Positions 47,138 to 54,896 of a stretch of DNA of 64,000 bases are shown here, one piece after another. The stretch is from Streptomyces violens (GTDB taxonomy: Bacteria; Actinomycetota; Actinomycetes; Streptomycetales; Streptomycetaceae). The stretch lies in the NCBI RefSeq assembly GCF_000717745.1, contig NZ_JOBH01000004.1, positions 248,001 to 312,000 on the forward strand, written 5' to 3'. Positions within the stretch are counted from its first letter, which is position 1; the number at the start of each line of letters is the position of its first letter. The position numbers were made by a program, and so were the translations under genes. The notes under the pieces were generated by a model, which saw nothing but the letters and a program-made list of their open reading frames with translations, was not told the origin of the DNA and did no database searches.

Positions 47138-47755
47138 ATGGTTTCCGCGGATTCCGTGCACCCCGGAACGGTGCAGGACGAGCCCGAGATGGCCCTGAAG
47201 ATCCTGATAGCGGGCGGCTTCGGAGTCGGCAAGACGACGCTGGTCGGCTCGGTCAGCGAAATCCGCCCGCTGCGCACGGAGGAGTACCTCAGCGAGGTGG
47301 GGGAGGGGGTCGACGACACCCGCGGTGTGGTCGGCAAGACCACCACCACGGTGGCGATGGACTTCGGCCGGATCACCATCAGACCGGGCTTGTCGCTGTA
47401 CCTCTTCGGAACCCCCGGGCAAGAGCGCTTCTGGTTCCTGTGGGACGACCTCTCCGAAGGCGCCCTGGGCGCCGTCGTCCTCGCGGACACCCGCAGGCTG
47501 GCGGACTGCTTCCCCGCGGTGGACTACTTCGAGAACCGCCGGGTGCCGTTCCTCGTGGCCGTCAACTGCTTCCCCGGAACGCGCTCCTACGGCGCGGACG
47601 ACGTGTCGCGGGCGCTGGACCTGGACGGCGGTACGCCGGTGCTGCTGTGCGACGCGCGCGACCGGGACTCCGGGAAGGAAGTACTGATCCGGCTGGTCGA
47701 GCACGCAGGGCGGATGCACACGGCCCGCCTCCTGGACACGGTGAGCCGTCCTTAG
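47138..47755 (+). CDS. cvnD: Conservon Ras-like GTPase (CvnD)
   Basis: 205-residue MglA/CvnD-type small GTPase: P-loop GGFGVGKTTL near 25-34, switch region GVVGKTTTTVAMDFG, G3 LFGTPGQERFWF, and VAVNCFPG in place of the canonical NKxD, which is usual in CvnD proteins. ATG 47138 with GGAGGT 8 bases upstream. The 275-base gap before it holds no DUF742 gene, so the GTPase may be expressed from its own promoter. Confidence 0.9.
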   Translation: MVSADSVHPGTVQDEPEMALKILIAGGFGVGKTTLVGSVSEIRPLRTEEYLSEVGEGVDDTRGVVGKTTTTVAMDFGRITIRPGLSLYLFGTPGQERFWFLWDDLSEGALGAVVLADTRRLADCFPAVDYFENRRVPFLVAVNCFPGTRSYGADDVSRALDLDGGTPVLLCDARDRDSGKEVLIRLVEHAGRMHTARLLDTVSRP

Positions 47756-48040
47756 GCCCCGCGGCCCTCGTCCATGCACCGCCCGGTGATGCGTGCCCCC
47801 CTCGCGTACCTCGATAGCTCTTCGCTCAGCTGCGCACGCCCTCGAACCACTCGTCCTTGGTCACCCTTCGTGCCATGGGGTCATCCTGCAGTTTCCGGAG
47901 GCACTGAAGCCGGCGGGCGCGGGCCGACGTGTCCGGGCCGCTTGCCGAGAACGCCGAGGTGAGCGAGGCTGGCACAGCGGTGCGCGACGCATGGCACTGC
48001 CGACCGGTAGGTAGCACGGTGTTACGGGGAGGAAGCGGGC

Positions 48041-48448
48041 ATGGCACTGAGCAGCGGACTGGACTGGCTGCTGGACGACCTGACACGGCGCGTCGATCAG
48101 GTACGGCACGCCCTCGTGCTCTCCAATGACGGCCTGGTCACCGGGGCGAGCGAGGGCCTGGTGCGGGAGGACGCCGAGCACCTGGCCGCGGTCGCCTCCG
48201 GACTGCACAGTCTGGCCAAGGGGTCCGGGCAGCAGTTCCGGGCGGGCCGGGTACGGCAGACCATGGTCGAGTTCGACGACGGGGTGTTGTTCGTGACGGC
48301 GGCGGGCGACGGCAGTTGTCTGTGCGTGCTGGCCGAGGCCGACTCCGATCTTGGGCAGATCGCGTACGAAATGACGCTGTTGGTGAACCGGGTCGGGGAA
48401 CATCTCGGCGTCGCGGTGCGCCAGCCGCAAAGTTATCCACAGGTCTGA
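48041..48448 (+). CDS. Second roadblock/LC7 protein (CvnB paralogue)
   Basis: 135 residues, a close paralogue of the CvnB at 46440: GLDWLLDDLTRRVDQVRHAL, LSNDGLVTGAS, AEHLAAVASGLHSLAKGSG, GVLFVTAAGDGSCLCVL. ATG 48041 with GAGGAAG upstream. It is 285 bases past the GTPase and 79 before the DUF6397-like gene. Either a duplicated cvnB or the roadblock member of a separate pair. Confidence 0.87.
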   Translation: MALSSGLDWLLDDLTRRVDQVRHALVLSNDGLVTGASEGLVREDAEHLAAVASGLHSLAKGSGQQFRAGRVRQTMVEFDDGVLFVTAAGDGSCLCVLAEADSDLGQIAYEMTLLVNRVGEHLGVAVRQPQSYPQV

Positions 48449-48456
48449 GGCGGGGG

Positions 48457-48513
48457 TTGACCCGCTGTCACACTCCGCGGCTACAGTCGTGACTGTCAGT
48501 GATTGGACTGTAG
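48457..48513 (+). promoter_or_regulatory. Promoter of the DUF6397-like gene with three ACAGTC/GACTGT half-sites
   Basis: TTGACC (48457-48462) and TACAGT (48482-48487), 19 bases apart, read as -35 and -10. ACAGTC-GT-GACTGT (48483-48496) sits on the -10 and a further GACTGTAG (48506-48513) pairs with CTACAGTC (48481-48488). Overlap with the -10 suggests repression. The regulator is unknown. Confidence 0.5.
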
Positions 48514-48527
48514 CGGGGGAGTGCGAC

Positions 48528-49883
48528 ATGACCGCGATGTATGAGGGTTCCGAGACACTCGCGATGGGGCGGGCGGCTCGTGAACTAGGGCTGAAGACAG
48601 GCGAGTTCGAGCTCGCCGCGCAGCTCGAGGAAGTGATGACGGTCCTGCCGGGGCCGGGCGGCGCGCCCGGCCGACGGCGGGTGCCGGCGGCGGAGGTCGA
48701 GCGGCTGCGGGAGGAAGCGGGCTTCCCGGACACGTTGCGTGAGCGGATCCGCGTCGTCGGCGCGACGGAGGGTGCCGAGCTGCTGGGCATCGCCCCCGGC
48801 AGGTTCCTGCGTCTGGCCCGGGCGGGCTGCTTCGGCCCTGTCCGCTTTTATGTGAACCGCTACGGCGCGATCGTGTGGCAGTACCTCGCAGCGGAGCTCC
48901 AGGCTTTCGCGGGCAGGGAATGCAGCCTCATCCACGGGCCCACACCGCCGCCGATGCGCGAGCTGCTGACCCGCGGACAGGACTGGCGGGGCAGGCTGTG
49001 GCGGAGTCGGCGGGTCGCCCAGCTCGTGGAGGAGGCGGACGGCTCCTGGGCGGTATCGGCTGTGATCGCCGCTGTACTGCCGCCGGAGGAGCTGGCGTCG
49101 CTGGTCCGTGACCCGGCGGAGCGGGCCTGGCTGCGCAAGCTGAGGCCACGCCTGTCGTCGGCCGGGGCGAACACGACCCGCACCCGTGAGGCGGTCGAAC
49201 GCGCCGAGACGGCCCAGGAGTTCGACGAGGTGATGTGGTACCGCATCAGCCTCTCCCGGCAACTGGACGCGGCCCGCCAGGAACACCCGGCACCGGTCCT
49301 GTCCCAGCCCGGCGCCGCCCCTTCGCGCCCGGCCTTCGACGATCCCCGCCTTCAGGAGATGTATGGAGAAGAGTCTTGTGAGGCAACGGGCCCTGTGACT
49401 GTCGGCGCTGCCACGGCGAGCCCTGCAACTGCGGCCCCTGCGACTGCGGCACCTACGACCGCGAGCCGCGCGGGAGCGACGGAACGCGGCAATGCGTCAT
49501 CTCCCGCCCGCCTCGCCGAAGCGCCGCCCCACGGTACCGATGGAGCACTCGCCCCCGAGGCAGTCGCGCGCCGCGCTCGCCTTATTCGCGCACGGACAGG
49601 GACACCGACCACTTCGCGCACCCGGCCGAGGACAGCGGCTACCGGCGGCGTTCCGCCTCAGCCCGGCACCGACAGGGCCGGCTCGTTGTTCGCCCGGCGA
49701 CGGGCCGGAAGGACCGGCGAGGCGGCCGGACCGTCCCCGGCCCGGCCGTCGACCGAACGGCCCGGTGCGTCCTCGCCCGGCCGCGGCCGGGGCTTCGTCG
49801 GCCGCTCTCGCCCTCAGTCGCCGAGCTTGCGGAAGAGCCCTTCCTGGACGACCGAGACGAGCAGCCTGCCCTCGCGGTCGTAA
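48528..49883 (+). CDS. DUF6397-like protein with disordered C-terminal tail
   Basis: 451 residues. The conserved N-terminal two thirds resemble a Streptomyces family (DUF6397 as I recall it): LAMGRAARELGLKTGEFELA, RRVPAAEVERLREEAGFPDT, GAELLGIAPGRFLRLARAG, FYVNRYGAIVWQYLA. The repeated helix-turn-helix-like segments suggest DNA binding. The last 150 residues are low-complexity Ala, Thr, Pro and Arg and overlap the convergent tesB gene by 70 bases. ATG 48528 has GGGGGAG 6 bases upstream, decisive over GTG 48489. Adjacent to a roadblock gene; function unknown. Confidence 0.75.
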   Translation: MTAMYEGSETLAMGRAARELGLKTGEFELAAQLEEVMTVLPGPGGAPGRRRVPAAEVERLREEAGFPDTLRERIRVVGATEGAELLGIAPGRFLRLARAGCFGPVRFYVNRYGAIVWQYLAAELQAFAGRECSLIHGPTPPPMRELLTRGQDWRGRLWRSRRVAQLVEEADGSWAVSAVIAAVLPPEELASLVRDPAERAWLRKLRPRLSSAGANTTRTREAVERAETAQEFDEVMWYRISLSRQLDAARQEHPAPVLSQPGAAPSRPAFDDPRLQEMYGEESCEATGPVTVGAATASPATAAPATAAPTTASRAGATERGNASSPARLAEAPPHGTDGALAPEAVARRARLIRARTGTPTTSRTRPRTAATGGVPPQPGTDRAGSLFARRRAGRTGEAAGPSPARPSTERPGASSPGRGRGFVGRSRPQSPSLRKSPSWTTETSSLPSRS

Positions 49884-50683
49884 ATACGGCCACGGGCCAG
49901 GCCCCGGGCGCCGGTGGCGATCGGCGACTCCTGGTCGTAGAGGAACCACTCGTCCGCGCGGAACGGCCGGTGGAACCACATCGCGTGATCCAGAGACGCC
50001 ATGTCGAACCCGCGCGGACCCCACAGGGGCTCGATCGGGATGCGCACGGCATCCAGCAGCGTCATGTCGCTGGCGTACGTCAGCGCGCAGGTATGGACGA
50101 GCGGGTCGTCACCCAGCGGCCCGACCGCCCGCATCCACACGGCACTGCGCGGCTCCGCACCCTCGATCTCCTCGGGCTTCCACCGCAGGCGGTCGACGTA
50201 GCGGATGTCGAAGGGCTGGCGGCGGGCCATCCGTTCCAGCGCCTCGGGCAGTCCGCCGAGGTGCTCGCGGACTTCCTCGGTGACCGTCGGCAGGTCCTCG
50301 GGAGCCGGTACCGCACGGCTGATCGGAAGTTGATGCTCGAAGCCCGGTTCGGGCTTGTGAAAGGAGGCGGTCAAGTTGAAGATCGTGCGCCCCTGCTGGA
50401 CGGCCACGACCCGGCGCGTGGTGAAGGAACGCCCGTCACGCACCCGCTCGACCTGGTACACGATTGGCACCCCGGGCCGACCGGGCCGCAGGAAGTACGC
50501 GTGCAGTGAGTGGACCGGTCGGTCGCCTTCCGTGGTCCGTCCGGCGGCCACCAGCGCCTGCCCGGCGACCTGGCCGCCGAAGACCCGCTGCAGGGATTCC
50601 TGGGGACTGCGGCCGCGGAAGATGTTCACCTCGATCTGTTCCAGATCGAGCAGGTCGACCAGCTTTTCCGCCGGATTGGTCAT
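49814..50683 (-). CDS. tesB: Acyl-CoA thioesterase II
   Basis: 289-residue double hot-dog thioesterase hydrolysing medium and long acyl-CoA. Segments RVFGGQVAGQALVAAGRT, VHSLHAYFLRPGRPGVPIVY, DGRSFTTRRVVAVQQG and FDMASLDHAMWFHRPFRAD (catalytic Asp region) match TesB. ATG 50683. Its 3' end overlaps the DUF6397-like gene tail by 70 bases. Confidence 0.93.
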   Translation of the reverse strand: MTNPAEKLVDLLDLEQIEVNIFRGRSPQESLQRVFGGQVAGQALVAAGRTTEGDRPVHSLHAYFLRPGRPGVPIVYQVERVRDGRSFTTRRVVAVQQGRTIFNLTASFHKPEPGFEHQLPISRAVPAPEDLPTVTEEVREHLGGLPEALERMARRQPFDIRYVDRLRWKPEEIEGAEPRSAVWMRAVGPLGDDPLVHTCALTYASDMTLLDAVRIPIEPLWGPRGFDMASLDHAMWFHRPFRADEWFLYDQESPIATGARGLARGRIYDREGRLLVSVVQEGLFRKLGD

Positions 50684-50825
50684 CTACGGGCGTCCTTCAT
50701 CAGTGTCGGAGAGGAGTCGGGGCAGAGGCGTTCGGCCGGCACGAGACCCACGGTGGGACCTGAGCAGGCGCCCCCGGTCGGAACCGGGCGGGCGTCCACC
50801 GTCAGTACCGAGCAGGCTTCCATGG

Positions 50826-53339
50826 TCAGAGCTGACCCACCGAGGTGACGCGCACGACCGCGCGTCCCTCCTCGTCCGAGGCGGCGAGATCCACCTCGGC
50901 GGAGATGCCCCAGTCGTGGTCGCCGTTCGGGTCGGCGAACGTCTGCCGGACCCGCCACAGTCCGTGCTCGGGGTCCTCCTCGATCTGCAGGAGCTTGGGG
51001 CCGCGCGCGTCGGGGCCGGTGCCCAGGTCTTCGTACTCGTCCCAGTAGGCGTCCATCGCGTCCGCCCAGGCGTCCTCGTCCCACCCGGAGTCGGCGTCCA
51101 GCTCGCCCAGTTCCTCGACCTTGTCCAGCGCCGCGAGCTCGACCCGGCGGAACATCGCGTTGCGGACGAGCACCCGGAAGGCGCGGACGTTGGTCGTGAC
51201 CGGCTTGACCTCGTCCGCGTGCTCCATGGCCTCCTCGGCCGTCTCCGCCTCGGGGTTGGCGAGCTGTTCCCACTCGTCCAGGAGGCTGGAGTCGACCTGG
51301 CGGACCATCTCGCCGAGCCAGGCGATGATGTCCTCGAAGTCCTCGGACTTCAGGTCGTCGGGCACGGTGTGGTCCAGGGCCTTGTACGCGCTCGCGAGGT
51401 AGCGCAGCACGATGCCTTCGGTCCGGGCCAGCTCGTAGAACGAGACGAACTCCGTGAAGGTCATGGCCCGCTCGTACATGTCGCGGATGACCGACTTGGG
51501 CGACAACGGGTGGTCGCCGACCCACGGGTGGCTGCGCCGGTAGAGGTCGTAGGCGTGGGAGAGCAGCTCGTCCAGCGGCTTGGGGTACTCGACGTCCATG
51601 AGGCGCTCCATGCGGTCCTCGTACTCGACGCCGTCGGCCTTCATCTGGGCGACCGCCTCGCCCTTGGCCTTGTTCTGCTGCGCGGCCAGGATCTGCCGCG
51701 GGTCGTCCAGGGTGGACTCCACGACCGAGACCATGTCGAGCGCGTAGGAGGGCGACTCGGGGTCGAGCAGATCGAAGGCTGCCAGCGCGAAGGTGGACAG
51801 CGGCTGGTTGAGCGCGAAGTCCTGCTGCAGGTCCACGGTGAGCCGGACGATCCGGCCCTCGGCGTCCGGCTCGTCCAGGCGCTCCACGATCCCGCCGTCC
51901 AGCAGCGAGCGGTAGATGGCGATGGCCCGCCGGATGTGCCGCAGCTGGTTCCTGCGCGACTCGTGGTTGTCCTCCAGCAGGCGGCGCATGGCCTCGAAGG
52001 CGTTGCCGGGCCGGGCGATCACGGAGAGCAGCATCGCGTGGGTGACGCGGAAACGAGAGGTCAGCGGCTCCGGCTCGGAGGCGATCAGCTTCTCGAAGGT
52101 GTTCTGGCCCCAGTTGACGAAGCCCTCGGGCGCCTTCTTCCGGACGACCTTCCGGCGCTTCTTCGGGTCGTCGCCCGCCTTCGCGAGCGCCTTCTCGTTC
52201 TCGATGACGTGCTCGGGCGCCTGCGCGACGACGAAGCCCGCGGTGTCGAAGCCGGCCCGCCCGGCCCGCCCGGCGATCTGGTGGAACTCCCGGGCCCGGA
52301 GTGTGCGCACCCGGCTCCCGTCGTACTTGGTCAGCGCGGTGAACAACACCGTACGGATCGGGACATTCACCCCGACGCCGAGCGTGTCCGTCCCGCAGAT
52401 CACCTTCAGCAGACCCGCCTGGGCCAGCTTCTCCACCAGGCGCCGGTACTTGGGCAGCATTCCGGCGTGGTGCACGCCGATCCCGTGCCGCACGTACCGC
52501 GAAAGGTTCTGCCCGAATTTGGTGGTGAAGCGGAAATTGCCGATCAGCTTGGCGATCTCGTCCTTCTCGGCCCGCGTGCACATGTTGATGCTCATCAGCG
52601 CCTGCGCCCGTTCCACGGCCGCGGCCTGCGTGAAGTGCACGATGTAGACCGGCGCCTGGTGCGTCTCCAGCAGCTCGGTCAGCGTCTCCGTCATCGGTGT
52701 CGTGCGGTACTCGTACGACAGCGGCACGGGACGCGTCGCGGACCGGACTACCGAGGTCGGGTTGCCCGTACGCCGAGTCAGGTCCTTCTCGAACATCGAG
52801 ACGTCGCCGAGCGTCGCCGACATCAGGATGAACTGGGCCTGCGGCAGCTCCAGCAGCGGAATCTGCCAGGCCCAGCCGCGGTCCGGCTCGGCGTAGAAAT
52901 GGAACTCGTCCATCACGACCTGGCCGACGTCGGCGTCCCTGCCGTCCCGCAGTGCGATCGAGGCCAGTACCTCGGCGGTGCAGCAGATGACGGGTGCATC
53001 GGCGTTGACGGAGGCGTCGCCGGTGAGCATGCCGACGTTCTCGGTGCCGAAGAGCTTGCACAGGTCGAAGAACTTCTCGGAGACCAGTGCCTTGATGGGG
53101 GCGGTGTAGAAGGTGACCTGGTCCTTGGCCAGGGCGGTGAAGTGCGCGCCCGCCGCGACGAGGCTCTTACCGGAGCCGGTGGGGGTGGACAGGATGACGT
53201 TCGCCCCCGAGACCACCTCGATCATTGCCTCTTCCTGGGCAGGGTAGAGCGAGATGCCCTGCTGCTCGGCCCAGGTCGAAAAGGCTTCGAAGAGGGCATC
53301 GGGGTCGGCGTCGTTCGGCAGATGATCGATGAGGGTCAC
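50826..53339 (-). CDS. Ski2-like DEAD/DEAH RNA helicase (DUF3516 C-terminus)
   Basis: 837 residues. Helicase core: STPTGSGKSLVAAGAHF (I), TAPIKALVSEKFFDL (Ia), MDEFHFY (II, DEFH), LMSATLGD (III), YIVHFTQAAAVERAQ (IV), CGTDTLGVGVNVPIRTVLF (V), QIAGRAGRAGFDTAG (VI). The C-terminal 400 residues match the actinobacterial DUF3516 arrangement. Probably RNA unwinding in decay or ribosome metabolism. GTG 53339 gives VTLIDHLPNDADP; the upstream frame reads promoter sequence. Confidence 0.9.
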   Translation of the reverse strand: MTLIDHLPNDADPDALFEAFSTWAEQQGISLYPAQEEAMIEVVSGANVILSTPTGSGKSLVAAGAHFTALAKDQVTFYTAPIKALVSEKFFDLCKLFGTENVGMLTGDASVNADAPVICCTAEVLASIALRDGRDADVGQVVMDEFHFYAEPDRGWAWQIPLLELPQAQFILMSATLGDVSMFEKDLTRRTGNPTSVVRSATRPVPLSYEYRTTPMTETLTELLETHQAPVYIVHFTQAAAVERAQALMSINMCTRAEKDEIAKLIGNFRFTTKFGQNLSRYVRHGIGVHHAGMLPKYRRLVEKLAQAGLLKVICGTDTLGVGVNVPIRTVLFTALTKYDGSRVRTLRAREFHQIAGRAGRAGFDTAGFVVAQAPEHVIENEKALAKAGDDPKKRRKVVRKKAPEGFVNWGQNTFEKLIASEPEPLTSRFRVTHAMLLSVIARPGNAFEAMRRLLEDNHESRRNQLRHIRRAIAIYRSLLDGGIVERLDEPDAEGRIVRLTVDLQQDFALNQPLSTFALAAFDLLDPESPSYALDMVSVVESTLDDPRQILAAQQNKAKGEAVAQMKADGVEYEDRMERLMDVEYPKPLDELLSHAYDLYRRSHPWVGDHPLSPKSVIRDMYERAMTFTEFVSFYELARTEGIVLRYLASAYKALDHTVPDDLKSEDFEDIIAWLGEMVRQVDSSLLDEWEQLANPEAETAEEAMEHADEVKPVTTNVRAFRVLVRNAMFRRVELAALDKVEELGELDADSGWDEDAWADAMDAYWDEYEDLGTGPDARGPKLLQIEEDPEHGLWRVRQTFADPNGDHDWGISAEVDLAASDEEGRAVVRVTSVGQL

Positions 53340-53493
53340 GCCCCCATACTGCCTTCCTTCACCCCGGAAGCGGGAACCGGCGGGTTCGGCAGTGATCATC
53401 GGGCGCTACGCTGTGTCGCCGACCACACGTCACCGGGGCGCGAACACCCGTCGCCGGGGCGAGAACAAAGACGACAAGGGGTGGGGAACAACC

Positions 53494-54285
53494 ATGATGG
53501 GACCGGCGCACTCGCTGTCCGGGGCCGCGGCCTGGCTGGGGGTGGGCGCGGCGGCCGGCGCCGCGGGGCATCCGATGCCCTGGCCGGTGGTTGTCGTCGG
53601 CGCGCTGATCTGTGCCGGTGCGGCCCTCGCCCCCGACCTGGACCACAAGGCGGCCACGATCTCGCGTGCCTTCGGCCCGCTGTCCCGGGGGCTGTGCGAG
53701 GTCGTCGACAACATCTCGGCGGCCGTCTACAAGGCCACTCGGATGAAGGGCGACGCACGCCGTTCCGGTGGTCACCGCACCCTGACCCACACCTGGCTGT
53801 GGGCGGTGCTCGTCGGCGCGGGCATGTCGGTACTGGCCGTGCAGGGCGGCCGCTGGGCGGTGCTCGCCATCCTCTTCGTACACATGGTCCTCGCCATCGA
53901 AGGGCTGCTGTGGCGGGCGGCGCGGGTGTCCAGCGATGTACTGGTGTGGCTGCTCGGCGCGGCTTCGGCGTGGATTCTCGCCGGAGTGCTGGACCAGCCG
54001 GGGAACGGCTCGCACTGGCTCTTCACGGGCTCGGGCCAGGAGTACCTCTGGCTGGGGCTGCCGATCGTGCTGGGCGCGCTGGTGCACGACATCGGCGACG
54101 CCCTGACCGTCTCGGGCTGCCCGATCATGTGGCCCATCCCGATAGGCCGCAAGCGCTGGTACCCGGTCGGTCCGCCGAAGGGCATGCGCTTCCGTGCCGG
54201 CAGCTGGGTGGAGCTGAAGGTCCTGATGCCGATCTTCACCCTCCTCGGAGGCATAGGCGGCCTGACGGCGCTCGGGTTCCTGTAG
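53494..54285 (+). CDS. Membrane-bound metal-dependent hydrolase, YdjM/DUF457 family
   Basis: 263 residues with about six membrane segments. Family residues: MGPAHSLSGAAAW (His), APDLDHKAAT, GGHRTLTHTWLW and ALVHDIGDALTVSGCPIMWPIP, supplying the His/Asp set. Related to the LexA-regulated inner-membrane YdjM. ATG 53494 or 53497. Upstream is a 21-base direct repeat (CGTCRCCGGGGCGNGAACA type, from 53428). Function in Streptomyces unknown. Confidence 0.85.
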   Translation: MMGPAHSLSGAAAWLGVGAAAGAAGHPMPWPVVVVGALICAGAALAPDLDHKAATISRAFGPLSRGLCEVVDNISAAVYKATRMKGDARRSGGHRTLTHTWLWAVLVGAGMSVLAVQGGRWAVLAILFVHMVLAIEGLLWRAARVSSDVLVWLLGAASAWILAGVLDQPGNGSHWLFTGSGQEYLWLGLPIVLGALVHDIGDALTVSGCPIMWPIPIGRKRWYPVGPPKGMRFRAGSWVELKVLMPIFTLLGGIGGLTALGFL

Positions 54286-54349
54286 CCCTTGGGCCGCCCG
54301 GCGGCTGCGACGAACTGGGCGGCCGAGGTAAACCAGGCGGCCGCGGCGT

Positions 54350-54511
54350 CCCGAGATTCCTGGGCATCCCGGCCTCCCCGGTTATCCCGAGCTTCCTGGA
54401 CACCCCGAGCTCCCTGGGTACGCCGGCCTCGACGGGCATCCCGAGCTGCCTGGGGGCCCCGACCTCGACCGGCATCCAGAGCTGCCCGGGCGCACCGAGC
54501 TCCTCGGATGC
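54350..54511. repeat. 18-bp minisatellite A, nine units
   Basis: Nine contiguous, diverged 18-bp units in strict phase, for example CCCGAGCTTCCTGGACAC (54386-54403), CCCGAGCTCCCTGGGTAC and CCCGAGCTGCCTGGGGGC. Read on the minus strand each unit is a hexapeptide of the type xPRxLG (MPRNLG, VPRELG, APRQLG). Confidence 0.85.
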
Positions 54512-54606
54512 ACTGAGTGAGGCTGGCGCGCGAAGGGCCCTTGGCGCTCTCGGTACTCCGGGAGCTCAGCGCGGCTCGGGGGTTCCGGGCGACCGGGCCG
54601 GCCTCG

Positions 54607-54732
54607 TCGGCCCGAGCGACTCAGCGGGCCCGAGCAGTTCAGCGGGCCCGAGCGACTCAGCGGGCCCGGGCGGTTCAGCCGGTCCGGCCGGCTCAGCCGG
54701 ACTGAGCGGCTCAGTCGGCCCGTGCAGCTCAT
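54607..54732. repeat. 18-bp minisatellite B, seven units
   Basis: Seven contiguous 18-bp units in strict phase with a different sequence from array A: CGGGCCCGAGCAGTTCAG (54625-54642), CGGGCCCGAGCGACTCAG (54643-54660), then progressively diverged copies to 54732. On the plus strand the units read Ser-Ala-Gly-Pro-rich. Confidence 0.87.
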
Positions 54733-54896
54733 TCAGCCTGGGCGGGTTGGCCGACTCAGTCGGCCCGCCAGGGCGCCGAACCCCGAGCGAGCGGCCTGGC
54801 ACCCAGACGTGGGGTCTCGCCTGCCCCGATCTGAGTTCCCCGGCCGTACTCCCCGGCGGTCTTCGGCCCCCGGAGAGCACGGGCAGGGCGAGTGGA

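Larger units (their letters stand above)
54286..54896. other. Intergenic region between convergent genes, occupied by minisatellites
   Basis: No gene is assigned in these 611 bases. Two 18-bp tandem arrays fill nearly half (54350-54511 and 54607-54732). Because 18 is a multiple of three, several frames stay open and mimic Gly/Pro/Ser-rich proteins, but none has a ribosome site or ends sensibly. Confidence 0.6.

Noticed and set aside
47826..47876. Minus-strand 16-codon frame beginning MARRVTKDEWFEGVRS
   Set aside because: Sensible-looking codons and a weak GGATG upstream, but too short and without recognisable context to call.
54236..54475. Minus-strand frame of hexapeptide repeats (xPRxLG)
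   Set aside because: Produced by the 18-bp minisatellite; no ribosome site, and the frame runs into the convergent hydrolase gene.
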